A stretch of 27,292 bases of DNA from CAYYYW01 sp964476245 (GCA_964476245.1 CAYYYW010000014.1:1-27292); one strand, 5' to 3'; shown: positions 1-6,733, counted from the first letter of the stretch. The notes: generated by a model from the letters alone, not told the origin. A program made the numbers and translations.

Positions 1-557
1 AACATAGTAGAACCAACTTGTTCCAAACGATTTACATCAACGATAGCAGTTAAATTGCCCAATTTATAAAAAGAACTAAAGGCAAGCGCTTCCCAGACTG
101 ATCCTTCAGCCAGCTCGCCGTCTCCCAAAAGAACATATGTTTGATAAGGAAGACGATCTAAATACTTAGCATTAAGAGCAAAACCAGCCCCGATAGACAA
201 ACCTTGACCTAGAGATCCAGTGGCTGTTGGTGAATACGGAAAAATAGGGGTGGGATGACCTTCAAGCCGACTGGTAAATTGTCTTAAAGTTGACAATTCT
301 TTAGGAGAAATAGCTCCAGCCACCGCCCAAAGCGCGTAAAGGAGAGGAGAAGCATGGCCTTTGGAAAAAACCACCCGATCATTATTAGGATGTTTAGGAT
401 TATCTATAAAATACTGCAAAAAATCATCAAAGAAAAGCACTGTTGCCAAATCAGCGGCGGAAAGTGATGTGGTTGGATGGCCTGAGCCGGCCTGAGTGGT
501 TGAGGTTAAAATATAATAGCGGATTAATTTAGCAATTTCAGTCAAATTATTTTTCAT
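1..557 (-). CDS. tkt: Transketolase, N-terminal part (cut by window edge)
   Basis: This gene encodes the thiamine-diphosphate-binding half of transketolase, which moves two-carbon units between sugar phosphates in the non-oxidative pentose phosphate pathway. Reading from the ATG at 557, the translation starts MKNNLTEIAKLIRYYILTST and has the family signatures in order: GSGHPTTSLSAAD, SKGHASPLLYALWA, GSLGQGLSIGAGFAL and the diphosphate-binding GDGELAEGSVWEAL followed by IVDVN. About 185 residues are visible before the window ends, so I cannot tell a full-length enzyme from the N-terminal subunit of a split one. Its ATG overlaps the TGA of the transaldolase gene upstream (ATGA), which implies translational coupling and a shared operon. 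Identity is secure from the motifs. Confidence 0.95.
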   Translation of the reverse strand, partial: MKNNLTEIAKLIRYYILTSTTQAGSGHPTTSLSAADLATVLFFDDFLQYFIDNPKHPNNDRVVFSKGHASPLLYALWAVAGAISPKELSTLRQFTSRLEGHPTPIFPYSPTATGSLGQGLSIGAGFALNAKYLDRLPYQTYVLLGDGELAEGSVWEALAFSSFYKLGNLTAIVDVNRLEQVGSTM

Positions 558-1414
558 ATAATCAAGGCATTCCAATCATTGGCAAATTTTATCAGACCTT
601 TATTAGTTAATTCGTGGTTGAGATTAAATTCTTGCCAATTTTTATTGAGATTAATTTTTTGGTAAGAAATTGATTTTAAATTATTACTGTTATAAATAAA
701 ATTATTATCTGGCACTGTCATATCTTTTTCAACCCATTCTTTAATTACTTTAAAAGGGGCAGTGATAATATCGGATTTCAATTTAAGAGCGTATAAAAAA
801 TGGTTAAGATTACGGGTGCTGGCGGTTAAAACAGCAACATGATGATCAGTTTTTTCATACATTTTAACTATGTTTTTTATAAGGTCCATTCCGTTGATAT
901 CTATATCATCAAGTCTGCCCACAAAAGGAGAAACAAAAACCTGGCCATTTTTGGCTCCTTTAGTAGCGCAAAAGACAGCGGCTGCTTGTTCTTGGGTAAA
1001 GCATAAAGTCAGATTAACACCAATACCTTTCTTAACGGTTTCATAAGCGGCTTTTAAACCCTCTTTGGTAATAGGAAATTTAATATGAGCATTATTTATC
1101 CACGAAGACATTTGTCGTGCTTGATTAAGCATTTCTTTAGCAGTCGTCTTTTCATCAGCATAAACTTCAATTGATATAGAACCTTCAGGGATTGCTTGCG
1201 AGAGGGCCTTGACCGTTTTCCGATAAAAATCTAAAATATCATTATTAGTTAATTTTTTACCTTGTGAAAGTTGTTTTTGGATTTTTGGGTTTTTAGCTAT
1301 AAGAGATGGGTTGGTGGTTTGACCATCTAAAAATCCGAGAAGTTTTAATATTTGCTTAGTTTCTTGCGGATAACCTCCATCTAAAAAGATTTTAGTTTTA
1401 AGACTTTTTTTCAT
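554..1414 (-). CDS. tal: Transaldolase / fructose-6-phosphate aldolase family protein
   Basis: This is a cytosolic class I aldolase that transfers dihydroxyacetone units between sugar phosphates, working with transketolase in the next gene. The 286 residues carry a near N-terminal Asp (D12 in IFLDGG), the TTNPS signature at 33-37, the Schiff-base lysine K112 in HIKFPITKEGL, the GVNLTLCFTQEQA strand and the phosphate-site VSPFVGRLDDI. The length is somewhat above the small 215-220 residue FSA/TalC type. The last residues beyond about 245 are not recognisable as a known domain. It is the first gene of a two-gene minus-strand operon with the transketolase gene. Whether the true reaction is transaldolase or F6P aldolase cannot be read from the sequence, but transketolase linkage favours transaldolase. 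Confidence 0.93.
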   Translation of the reverse strand: MKKSLKTKIFLDGGYPQETKQILKLLGFLDGQTTNPSLIAKNPKIQKQLSQGKKLTNNDILDFYRKTVKALSQAIPEGSISIEVYADEKTTAKEMLNQARQMSSWINNAHIKFPITKEGLKAAYETVKKGIGVNLTLCFTQEQAAAVFCATKGAKNGQVFVSPFVGRLDDIDINGMDLIKNIVKMYEKTDHHVAVLTASTRNLNHFLYALKLKSDIITAPFKVIKEWVEKDMTVPDNNFIYNSNNLKSISYQKINLNKNWQEFNLNHELTNKGLIKFANDWNALII

Positions 1415-1516
1415 AAAAAGTAAGATAATTTTATCAACTTTTTGGTTCCAAGTCCAATTAATATATTCCTTATGGGTTATTTAAATTGTATAAGAGTTCT
1501 TTTCCGCCTAAACTTA

Positions 1517-1554
1517 CTTTGAGCCTTTTTGTTCTATTCGAACATGGCTCAAAG
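1517..1554. other. Hairpin in the 416-bp gap between divergent genes
   Basis: CTTTGAGCC (1517-1525) is the exact reverse complement of GGCTCAAAG (1546-1554), and an inner GTTC (1531-1534) pairs with GAAC (1540-1543). The result is a two-tier stem. No gene ends here (the flanking genes diverge), so a terminator role is unlikely. A smaller hairpin, CGCC TAC GGCG, lies at 1596-1606. Apart from these and the promoter at 1745, I see nothing coding in 1415-1830. Confidence 0.5.
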
Positions 1555-1744
1555 AGTGTTTGTGACGGACAGGTAAAATTCGTTTTCTTTTGTTTCGCCT
1601 ACGGCGGGATAATGTCGGATTTATAAGACGAACCTTGAACTTTTTATACCACTTCGTGAATCCATAAACAAATACTGGGATAGAAACAAGTACGACTACG
1701 CTATTTTTAGTTAAGTTATCCTAGAATCTAGCAACGAATTTCAG

Positions 1745-1780
1745 TATAATAGAATGTACCGATATTAAGGGACATATCGG
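1745..1780 (+). promoter_or_regulatory. Likely promoter -10 box and palindromic operator of the nuclease gene
   Basis: A perfect TATAAT lies at 1745-1750, with no good -35 box 16-18 bp upstream. Just downstream is the inverted repeat CCGATAT (1759-1765) and ATATCGG (1774-1780) around an 8-nt loop. It would fall at the start of the transcript, a position typical of an operator or a 5' UTR hairpin. The leader to the ATG at 1831 would be about 75 nt. No Shine-Dalgarno sequence is visible before that ATG. Confidence 0.45.
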
Positions 1781-1830
1781 AAAAATGCGCTATGTGGCGA
1801 ATTTAATACTGCCCGCCATGATAAATTACT

Positions 1831-3192
1831 ATGTCAATTATTCGCAAAGAAAAAATTACAAAACCTCGGATACTTTTTTTAGACTTTGATCCGAAAGTCG
1901 TCGATACAATTGCAAAAAAAGGCTATGTAACAATTCAGGGCGATTCTGGATTTAGTGGCAAGCCTACAAAAATCCCGCAACATCCCAGCGAAGTAGAGAT
2001 AATTTATTGGGATTGCACCAAATTTCAGCAACTCGGAAAAGGCGTCTATTCAAACCCAATTTATGATAGGGCTGAACTTTTGCTTCCTTATTTCAAGTAT
2101 GTAAGACGAAAAGGTGGATTGGTTACAGTAATCCTTTCAAAAGGAGAAGCGTTTAGTGAATATATTTCTCCTTCCATCGGTTGTCAGTTCAGCACCGCAC
2201 AGAGGATTACCACGAACATAATTCCACCGAATTTCGACGATTTTCAAGAAGAAGAACCCGAATCGGCAAGATACATAAAGCCACTTCTAGAACGATTCGT
2301 ACAGGACGAAAATATAAAGTATTCAATTATTTGGGGTGGTAATCAGGTCGGATATTATTCGTTCTTTGCTGACGAAGATAACAACCGTTTTGTATCATTT
2401 GACAATTCAGGGTTACTTATCTTCCCTTTTGTATCTCATTTAAGTGATTTTATCCTTTGTACTTTACAGGATTGTTTTCCCTATATAGCTAATGAAGATA
2501 TTTTTCCTGACATTCACAACGTCGTGTGGCTTAATTCGGACGAATTTATTTATCCAGAGATTAAGACGCTGGAAAGCGAAATTGTTGATATACAGCAAAA
2601 AACGCAGGAACAGGTAAACAAAATCGAAAAGAAAATTAAAACTGTTCGCGACAAGACTTCATTTTTGAACCAGGCACTTATTGCTGACGATAGCGACGCT
2701 TTTAATGAGGAAGGTAAACTTAAACCACAAGTCGTAAAAATGTTTAAGGTGTTGGGTTTTAAGGTAACTGACCTGGACGAGGAAAATAAAAAGTTAGGGC
2801 GAGCATTAAAGGAAGATATACAGGTATCCTATAACGGATATTTCGCCTTAGTCGAGGTAAAAGGGTCAGAACGAGGAGCAAAAGCTTCTTGGGTTCGAGT
2901 TGACTTAAACGCACACATCACAGAATACGCAAGGATAAAGAAAGTAGAAACTACAACCCTTTCTTCTATGCTTGTTTTTAACCATGAAAGGCGAACGAGT
3001 CCTTTGGATAGAACACAACCGTTTGCCTCTGACCCTAATCTAATTACATATTGTGTCGAGAGCAATATCACGCTAATACCAATTTATGGGCTATACAAGC
3101 TCTGCGAAGCTGTATTAACAGATAAAACGAGTGCAGAAGACGCACGAGCCGAACTAAAAAATCCAGGATTATGTACATTTACAGAAAAATAA
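1831..3192 (+). CDS. Predicted PD-(D/E)XK nuclease with central coiled coil
   Basis: I do not recognise the full-length 453-residue protein. Residues 1-230 contain alternating hydrophobic strands (RILFLDFD, VEIIYWDC, GLVTVILS, KYSIIWGG) suggestive of an alpha/beta sensor or nucleotide-binding fold. Residues about 243-285 are charged and heptad-like, a probable coiled coil. From about 300 comes a restriction-endonuclease-like domain: VVKMFKVLGFKV, then D329 in LKEDIQV and E342-V-K344 in LVEVKGS, the D...ExK catalytic pattern of the PD-(D/E)XK superfamily. No membrane segment or signal peptide is seen. The gene has its own promoter-like region, looks somewhat GC-richer than the polysaccharide genes, and is followed after one base by a truncated ORF ending at a tRNA. 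This suggests an acquired, possibly anti-phage or restriction-type gene. The nuclease fold is well supported; the biological role is inference. Confidence 0.7.
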   Translation: MSIIRKEKITKPRILFLDFDPKVVDTIAKKGYVTIQGDSGFSGKPTKIPQHPSEVEIIYWDCTKFQQLGKGVYSNPIYDRAELLLPYFKYVRRKGGLVTVILSKGEAFSEYISPSIGCQFSTAQRITTNIIPPNFDDFQEEEPESARYIKPLLERFVQDENIKYSIIWGGNQVGYYSFFADEDNNRFVSFDNSGLLIFPFVSHLSDFILCTLQDCFPYIANEDIFPDIHNVVWLNSDEFIYPEIKTLESEIVDIQQKTQEQVNKIEKKIKTVRDKTSFLNQALIADDSDAFNEEGKLKPQVVKMFKVLGFKVTDLDEENKKLGRALKEDIQVSYNGYFALVEVKGSERGAKASWVRVDLNAHITEYARIKKVETTTLSSMLVFNHERRTSPLDRTQPFASDPNLITYCVESNITLIPIYGLYKLCEAVLTDKTSAEDARAELKNPGLCTFTEK

Positions 3193-3193
3193 T

Positions 3194-3257
3194 ATGACAA
3201 ACCAAAACGACGCTAAACAAAATACGCCTGCAAAAGCAAACCCTGTTAAACAAGTCG
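3194..3257 (+). pseudogene. Truncated start of a second gene downstream of the nuclease
   Basis: One base after the nuclease stop codon an ATG opens a frame that begins MTNQNDAKQNTPAKANPVKQ, a hydrophilic and natural-looking N-terminus. The frame then runs straight into antisense tRNA sequence at 3258 and stops at 3371-3373. The simplest reading is that a second operon gene lost all but about 21 codons when the DNA was joined to the tRNA 3' end. The alternative, a genuine 59-residue protein, is unlikely because the rest is translated tRNA. Confidence 0.5.
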
Positions 3258-3292
3258 TCGGGGTAGGGAGAATTGAACTCCCTCCTCGCGGT
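3258..3292 (-). pseudogene. 3' half of an interrupted tRNA-Pro
   Basis: On the minus strand this stretch reads as the end of a tRNA: A38, anticodon 3' strand CCGCG (3291-3287), variable AGGA, T-arm GGGAG / TTCAATT / CTCCC (3282-3266), acceptor 3' strand TACCCCG (3265-3259) and discriminator A (3258). No matching 5' half lies next to it. The matching half is at 3726-3789: CGGGGTG pairs with TACCCCG (one G-U) and CGCGG pairs perfectly with CCGCG. CCA is not encoded. Confidence 0.7.
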
Positions 3293-3311
3293 TCCATCCG
3301 CCTAAATTCGG

Positions 3312-3384
3312 TCGGGACGGCCAGACTCGAACTGGCGACCTCACGGTCCCAAACCGTGCATTCTACCAACTGAACTACGTCCCG
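3312..3384 (-). tRNA. tRNA-Pro (anticodon UGG)
   Basis: This is a complete 73-nt cloverleaf on the minus strand: acceptor CGGGACG pairs with CGTCCCG, the D-arm is GTTC AGTTGGTA GAAT, the anticodon stem CACGG/CCGTG encloses loop TTTGGGA (anticodon TGG, G37), the variable loop is AGGTC, and the T-arm is GCCAG TTCGAGT CTGGC. The discriminator is A and CCA is not encoded. It lies inside the split between the two halves of another tRNA-Pro and may be the functional copy. Confidence 0.95.
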
Positions 3385-3390
3385 AATTTC

Positions 3391-3423
3391 TGGCGGGCTG
3401 TTTGGCCATCTGAACTACACTCC
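3391..3423 (-). pseudogene. tRNA 5'-end fragment overlapping the GIY-YIG stop codon
   Basis: The minus strand reads GGAGTGTAGTTCAGATGG, which matches the acceptor plus D-arm start of a tRNA (compare CGGGACGTAGTTCAGTTGG of the intact tRNA a few bases downstream). It is followed by GC-rich sequence without an anticodon or T-arm. The TAG in it is the stop codon of the GIY-YIG gene. I read it as a tRNA remnant; chance resemblance is possible. Confidence 0.4.
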
Positions 3424-3678
3424 ATCTTCCGATAAATTTCTTTTTATTAATTGGCGTTTCAAGGCGTCTTTACTTTTTTTAAAGATTTTTTCCATTTTAG
3501 ATGCTGTTTTAATATCGTCATATTTTAAAACATATTTTAATCTTAAGGGTCTTCTATTTTTTGTTGATTTCACATAACCATTTTCGTGTTCTTTAAATCT
3601 TTTATTAATATCGAGTGTTGAGCCGATATAATAATGTTTATCTTTTAGGCTTTTTATAACATACACACAAGGTTTCAT
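3415..3678 (-). CDS. Small GIY-YIG nuclease
   Basis: This is an 87-residue single-domain GIY-YIG endonuclease of the YhbQ/UvrC-N-like type, expected to cut DNA with a single active site. The motif pair is VYVIK (5-9) and YYIGST (16-21). R27 and H31 in DINKRFKEHENG and the metal-binding E63 in KMEKIFKKSK complete the active site. The Shine-Dalgarno AGGAG at 3686-3690 lies eight bases before the ATG and is itself part of tRNA-like sequence (CCGTG AGGAG). The stop codon lies in another tRNA-like fragment. The gene therefore sits wholly between pieces of tRNA genes, as expected for a selfish or tRNA-targeting insertion. Role as a homing-type nuclease is inference; the fold is secure. Confidence 0.9.
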   Translation of the reverse strand: MKPCVYVIKSLKDKHYYIGSTLDINKRFKEHENGYVKSTKNRRPLRLKYVLKYDDIKTASKMEKIFKKSKDALKRQLIKRNLSEDGV

Positions 3679-3700
3679 ATTTATTACTCCTCACGGTCCC

Positions 3701-3727
3701 GCCGGGCAGAGTCCTATGGGCGGCGCC
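3701..3727. repeat. 27-bp GC-rich repeat, copy in tRNA anticodon loop
   Basis: This copy begins GCCGGGCAGAG and ends GGGCGGCGCC, and matches the copy at 3747-3773 at 22 of 27 positions. On the minus strand it directly follows the TTTGG of a tRNA-Pro anticodon loop and is followed by GGGACCGTG, so it interrupts the loop near G36/G37. Confidence 0.75.
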
Positions 3728-3789
3728 CAAACCGCGTATTCTACCTGCCAGGCAGAGCCTTCTAGGCGGCGCCGGTATACTACACCCCG
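3726..3789 (-). pseudogene. 5' half of the interrupted tRNA-Pro, with a 27-bp insert in the D-loop
   Basis: Reading the minus strand from 3789: acceptor CGGGGTG, TA, D-arm start GTATACC, then a 27-bp repeat (3773-3747), then AGGTAGAAT, anticodon 5' strand CGCGG and loop TTTGGG. Removing the repeat restores a normal D-loop with the GG-TA core. The bases after the second repeat (ACCGTGAGGAG at 3697-3687) look like an anticodon 3' strand and variable loop, but no T-arm follows; the GIY-YIG gene begins instead. The best acceptor and T-arm partner is the fragment at 3258-3292. As it stands, this tRNA would not be functional unless the intervening RNA is removed. Confidence 0.7.
3747..3773. repeat. 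27-bp GC-rich repeat, copy in tRNA D-loop
   Basis: This copy begins GCCAGGCAGAG and ends TAGGCGGCGCC, and is the partner of 3701-3727. It also forms a small palindrome, CTGCC A GGCAG, at 3745-3755. It lies between ATACC and AGGTAG of the D-loop of the broken tRNA-Pro. Confidence 0.75.
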
Positions 3790-3875
3790 TTTATCATTAT
3801 TTATTACTTGTTCGTGCTTCTTGCGATCTAAACTACTACAAGTTAGAATTATTATAACAAAACCTTTTAAATATT

Positions 3876-3884
3876 TGCTAAAAT
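3876..3884 (+). promoter_or_regulatory. Extended -10 promoter of the sugar transferase operon
   Basis: TGCTAAAAT is an extended -10 (TGn plus TAAAAT at 3879-3884) ending 11 bases before the ATG at 3896. The transcript leader would be only a few bases long. The same spacing recurs before other genes in this window. Confidence 0.4.
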
Positions 3885-3895
3885 ACAGGATTGTG

Positions 3896-4558
3896 ATGAA
3901 AAGGAAAAAATCAAACATTTTCTACCATAAAGACATAAAACGCGTATTTGATTTAATAATATCAATAATATTATTAATTTTTTTTCTTCCGCTAAGCATT
4001 GTCGTAGCTCTATTGATAATATTAGACTCTAAGGGACCAATGTTTGCCGACGTACCGGAAAGGGTAGGCAAAGATGGAAAATTGTTCAAGATGTATAAGT
4101 TTCGCTCAATGATTCTTAACGCCCATAATCTTCTTCGTAACAACTTTAAATTTAAAAAACTTTATGAAGAATACAAAAAAGGCAGTTTTAAATTAAAGAA
4201 AGATCCCAGGGTGACAAAAATTGGTAAATTTATCAGAAAACACTCAATTGACGAAATTCCTCAGTTAATTAATGTTTTGAAAGGCGACATGAGCATTGTT
4301 GGCCCAAGAGCTTATTACCCTGATGAATTAGAGGATCAACAGAGGAAATATCCCCATACTAAAAGCTTGGTAAAAAAAGTATTATCAGTTAAACCGGGAA
4401 TTACTGGTCTTTGGCAAGTTTCTGGAAGGTCAGAAATAAATTTTGATAAAAGGGTTGCTATTGATGCTAAATATGTGGATAATATATCTTTGCGGGAGGA
4501 CTTAAGGATTATTATTAAAACTCCTTGGGTGATGCTGACGGGGAAAGGAGCGGTATAA
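3896..4558 (+). CDS. Undecaprenyl-phosphate sugar phosphotransferase (initiating, WcaJ/ExoY type)
   Basis: This membrane enzyme starts polysaccharide synthesis by moving a sugar-1-phosphate from a nucleotide sugar to undecaprenyl phosphate. The product is 220 residues, the length of the short, single-helix catalytic class. One membrane segment (about residues 17-40, DLIISIILLIFFLPLSIVVA) precedes the family signatures GKLFKMYKFRSM, DPRVTKIGKFIRKHSIDEIP, QLINVLKGDMSIVGPRAY and KPGITGLWQVSGRSEI. The frame is open upstream to 3716, but that part is translated tRNA, so the ATG at 3896 after ACAGGA is preferred. The next gene starts three bases after its stop. It heads the plus-strand part of the polysaccharide locus. 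Confidence 0.93.
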   Translation: MKRKKSNIFYHKDIKRVFDLIISIILLIFFLPLSIVVALLIILDSKGPMFADVPERVGKDGKLFKMYKFRSMILNAHNLLRNNFKFKKLYEEYKKGSFKLKKDPRVTKIGKFIRKHSIDEIPQLINVLKGDMSIVGPRAYYPDELEDQQRKYPHTKSLVKKVLSVKPGITGLWQVSGRSEINFDKRVAIDAKYVDNISLREDLRIIIKTPWVMLTGKGAV

Positions 4559-4561
4559 AAA

Positions 4562-6247
4562 ATGAGAAGAAGAAAACTTAAAAAAATTAAACAAATATCT
4601 ATTGCTGTTATTATTCTTATATTNNNNNNNNNNNNNNNNNNNNNNNNNNNNNNNNNNNNNNNNNNNNNNNNNNNNNNNNNNNNNNNNNNNNNNNNNNNNN
4701 NNNNNNNNNNNNNNNNNNNNNNNATAATAGCAATAGAAGCGATTTCTCCCTACGCCGATTTGATTGGTTTTAAAAAAGGGGAGTCTAGTTTTGTAGAAAA
4801 ATCAGCCGACGACAGAATTCAAACGGCGGTTTTGACTTTGGATAAAGTATTGGCGAAGGCTGATGATATTGCCAAATATATTGATATTGCCAGGAAAGAT
4901 TTAGACAAAATTGATGAGAACAGATATCCAACAAAGATTGGTAAAAACGAGATACGAGGGACTATAAAAACAGTTAAAGACCAATTTGATGGAGTTGCTT
5001 CGCTTTTTGTTGATGCTAAACCATTTTTGAAAAAGTTGCCGGATATTTTGGGAACAGATAGGGAAAAAACATATCTTATTTTGTTTCAAAATGATAAAGA
5101 GCAAAGACCAACCGGTGGTTTTTTAACTAATTACGCGATTTTTAATGTTAGAAGCGGCAAGCTTAAATTAGTTAAATCCGAGGATATTTATTCTCTTGAT
5201 GAGTCTATATCTAGCCATCCAAAAGCTCCTAAAGAAATATTAACGTATCATAAGGGTGTTTCTCAATTTAACATCCGTGATAGTAATTTGTCACCCGATT
5301 TTGTTAAATCAATAGATTTATTCAATTCTCTTTACGAAAAAAGTAGTCAAAAAGTTAAATACGATGGTATTATTGCTGTGGATACTCATGTTCTTGTTGA
5401 TGTTTTAACCGTGCTTGGTGATACTGAAGTTAACGGCATTGTTTTTTCCGCCAAAAGCGACAAAAGATGTGATTGTCCACAGGTTATTTATAAACTATTT
5501 GATATTGTTGATCGACCGGTTGCCTATATCAAAGAAAACAGGAAAGGCATATTGGGCGACTTACTTTATATATTAATGCAAAAAGCCCTGGGTTTTTCAC
5601 CTTCTCGTTATTGGGGTAAGCTTTCTCAAGATTTAATTAAAAATCTTCAACAAAAACATATACTTATTTATTTGACTGACGATAAGGCACAAAAATCAAT
5701 CGAAAAAATTAATTTTGGCGGGAGAATTAAAAATTATGATGGTGATTATTTACATATCAATGATACGAATTTTGCCGGTGCGAAGTCTAATCTATTTGTT
5801 ACAGAATCAGTTGTATCGGAAAGTAACATCAGCAATAATGAAATGAGAAGAAAAATTACCATTAACTACAAAAACCCCTATCCTCATTCGGATTGCAGTC
5901 TTGAACGAGGCGGGCTTTGTCTTAATGCCACTCTGCGTAATTGGTTGCGTGTTTATGTTCCGGCAGGTTCCAAACTTATTAGTTTTCAAGGTTCAGAAAT
6001 GAAGGTTAACACTTATGAAGACTTAGGAAAGACTGTTTTTGAGGGTTTTTTAAAGGTTAATCCTTTAGGAAAAACCGATGTTGTTATAGAATACAAATTG
6101 CCATTTAAGATTTCATCAGAAAAAGATTATAAACTGTTAATTCAAAAACAACCAGGAACAAAGGGTCATAAGTTTAAAATCTTGGTTAATGGAAAAGAGA
6201 AAGAAAGCTTTAGTTTAATTGAAGACAAAGAGTTTGAAATCCCCTAA
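4562..6247 (+). CDS. DUF4012 domain membrane protein (contains assembly gap)
   Basis: The start MRRRKLKKIKQISIAVIILI is a positively charged cytoplasmic end leading into a membrane segment that is lost in the gap at 4624-4723. After the gap comes an extracellular-type protein with the DUF4012 core: YLILFQNDKEQRPTGGFLTN, GKLKLVKSEDIYSLDE and YDGIIAVDTHVLVDVLTVLG. The C-terminal 130 residues look like a beta-rich domain. DUF4012 proteins occur in Actinobacteria and CPR, often beside surface polysaccharide genes; their function is unknown. Reading frame agreement across the N-run is by chance or by exact gap size, since the true gap length is unknown. Its position directly behind the initiating sugar transferase suggests a role in polysaccharide export or attachment (inference). 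Confidence 0.85.
   Translation: MRRRKLKKIKQISIAVIILIXXXXXXXXXXXXXXXXXXXXXXXXXXXXXXXXXXIIAIEAISPYADLIGFKKGESSFVEKSADDRIQTAVLTLDKVLAKADDIAKYIDIARKDLDKIDENRYPTKIGKNEIRGTIKTVKDQFDGVASLFVDAKPFLKKLPDILGTDREKTYLILFQNDKEQRPTGGFLTNYAIFNVRSGKLKLVKSEDIYSLDESISSHPKAPKEILTYHKGVSQFNIRDSNLSPDFVKSIDLFNSLYEKSSQKVKYDGIIAVDTHVLVDVLTVLGDTEVNGIVFSAKSDKRCDCPQVIYKLFDIVDRPVAYIKENRKGILGDLLYILMQKALGFSPSRYWGKLSQDLIKNLQQKHILIYLTDDKAQKSIEKINFGGRIKNYDGDYLHINDTNFAGAKSNLFVTESVVSESNISNNEMRRKITINYKNPYPHSDCSLERGGLCLNATLRNWLRVYVPAGSKLISFQGSEMKVNTYEDLGKTVFEGFLKVNPLGKTDVVIEYKLPFKISSEKDYKLLIQKQPGTKGHKFKILVNGKEKESFSLIEDKEFEIP
4624..4723. other. Assembly gap (100 N)
   Basis: Exactly 100 unknown bases, a conventional placeholder. 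It falls just after the start of the DUF4012 gene and hides its first membrane helix. Confidence 0.99.
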
Positions 6248-6260
6248 TTCCATTTATTCT

Positions 6261-6733
6261 ATGGTCAGATTTCATAAAGACGAAGGTATTGTTTTGAGTA
6301 AAAAAAATTTATTAAACGAAGACAAATTAATCACCATTTTCAGCCAAAATTATGGAAAGATAGTTCTTTTGGGAAAAGGAGTAAGAAAAATAATTAGTCG
6401 TCGGCTTTCTCACTTAGAAACGGGCAATTTTATTAAATTTTCGTTTTACAAAAAAGACAATTATTTTTATCTTCGAGAAACAGAAGTTATTTACGGTTAT
6501 TCTAAAATAAAACGATCAAACGAAAAAATTAATCAATTGTATTTGCTTTTTTTCATCCTTAATAAAATTCTTCCGGAAAACCAAAAAGAACAAGCAATAT
6601 TTAGCAAAACACTTAACATACTTAAAGATTTGAATAACCGAGAAGATGTTGACGTTGAAAGAGTAAGACACTATTTAAATGATATTTTGATTATTGATGG
6701 TTTTATTAATAAAGATGAAACTAACAAAGCTGG
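6261..6733 (+). CDS. recO: DNA repair protein RecO (3' end lost in gap)
   Basis: RecO helps RecR load RecA on SSB-coated single-stranded DNA in recombinational repair. The chosen start gives MVRFHKDEGIVLSKKNLLNE, the usual N-terminal OB-fold opening, then DKLITIFSQNYGKIVLLGKG, VRKIISRRLSHLETGNFIKF and FYLRETEVI. The start at 6261 is 13 bases after the DUF4012 stop; an earlier in-frame ATG at 6219 would lie inside that gene and add non-family residues. About 157 residues are visible against a family length near 240, so the C-terminal helical part must lie in the gap. The gene is convergent with the guanylyltransferase gene beyond the gap. Its placement in a polysaccharide locus looks incidental. 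Confidence 0.9.

Noticed and set aside
1531..1543. LexA-like box (GTTC N5 GAAC)
   Set aside because: The half-sites are in the opposite order to the CGAAC-N4-GTTCG box, and they form part of a larger hairpin.
1785..1889. 34-codon upstream ORF (MRYVANLILPAM...) overlapping the nuclease start
   Set aside because: No ribosome-binding site and no recognisable peptide; could be a leader peptide but there is no support.
2829..3071. 80-codon minus-strand ORF within the nuclease gene
   Set aside because: Antisense shadow of the PD-(D/E)XK coding region with no independent features.
3169..3369. Minus-strand ORF of 66 codons
   Set aside because: It is a translation through tRNA-Pro and tRNA fragments, antisense to the nuclease end; no protein character.
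3293..3725. Group I intron in the tRNA-Pro anticodon loop
   Set aside because: I could not see group I core elements, and the segment contains a complete independent tRNA, which is atypical. Still testable with a covariance model.
3716..3895. N-terminal extension of the sugar transferase
   Set aside because: The added 60 residues are antisense tRNA-like sequence; the family start and a ribosome-binding-like AGGA support 3896.
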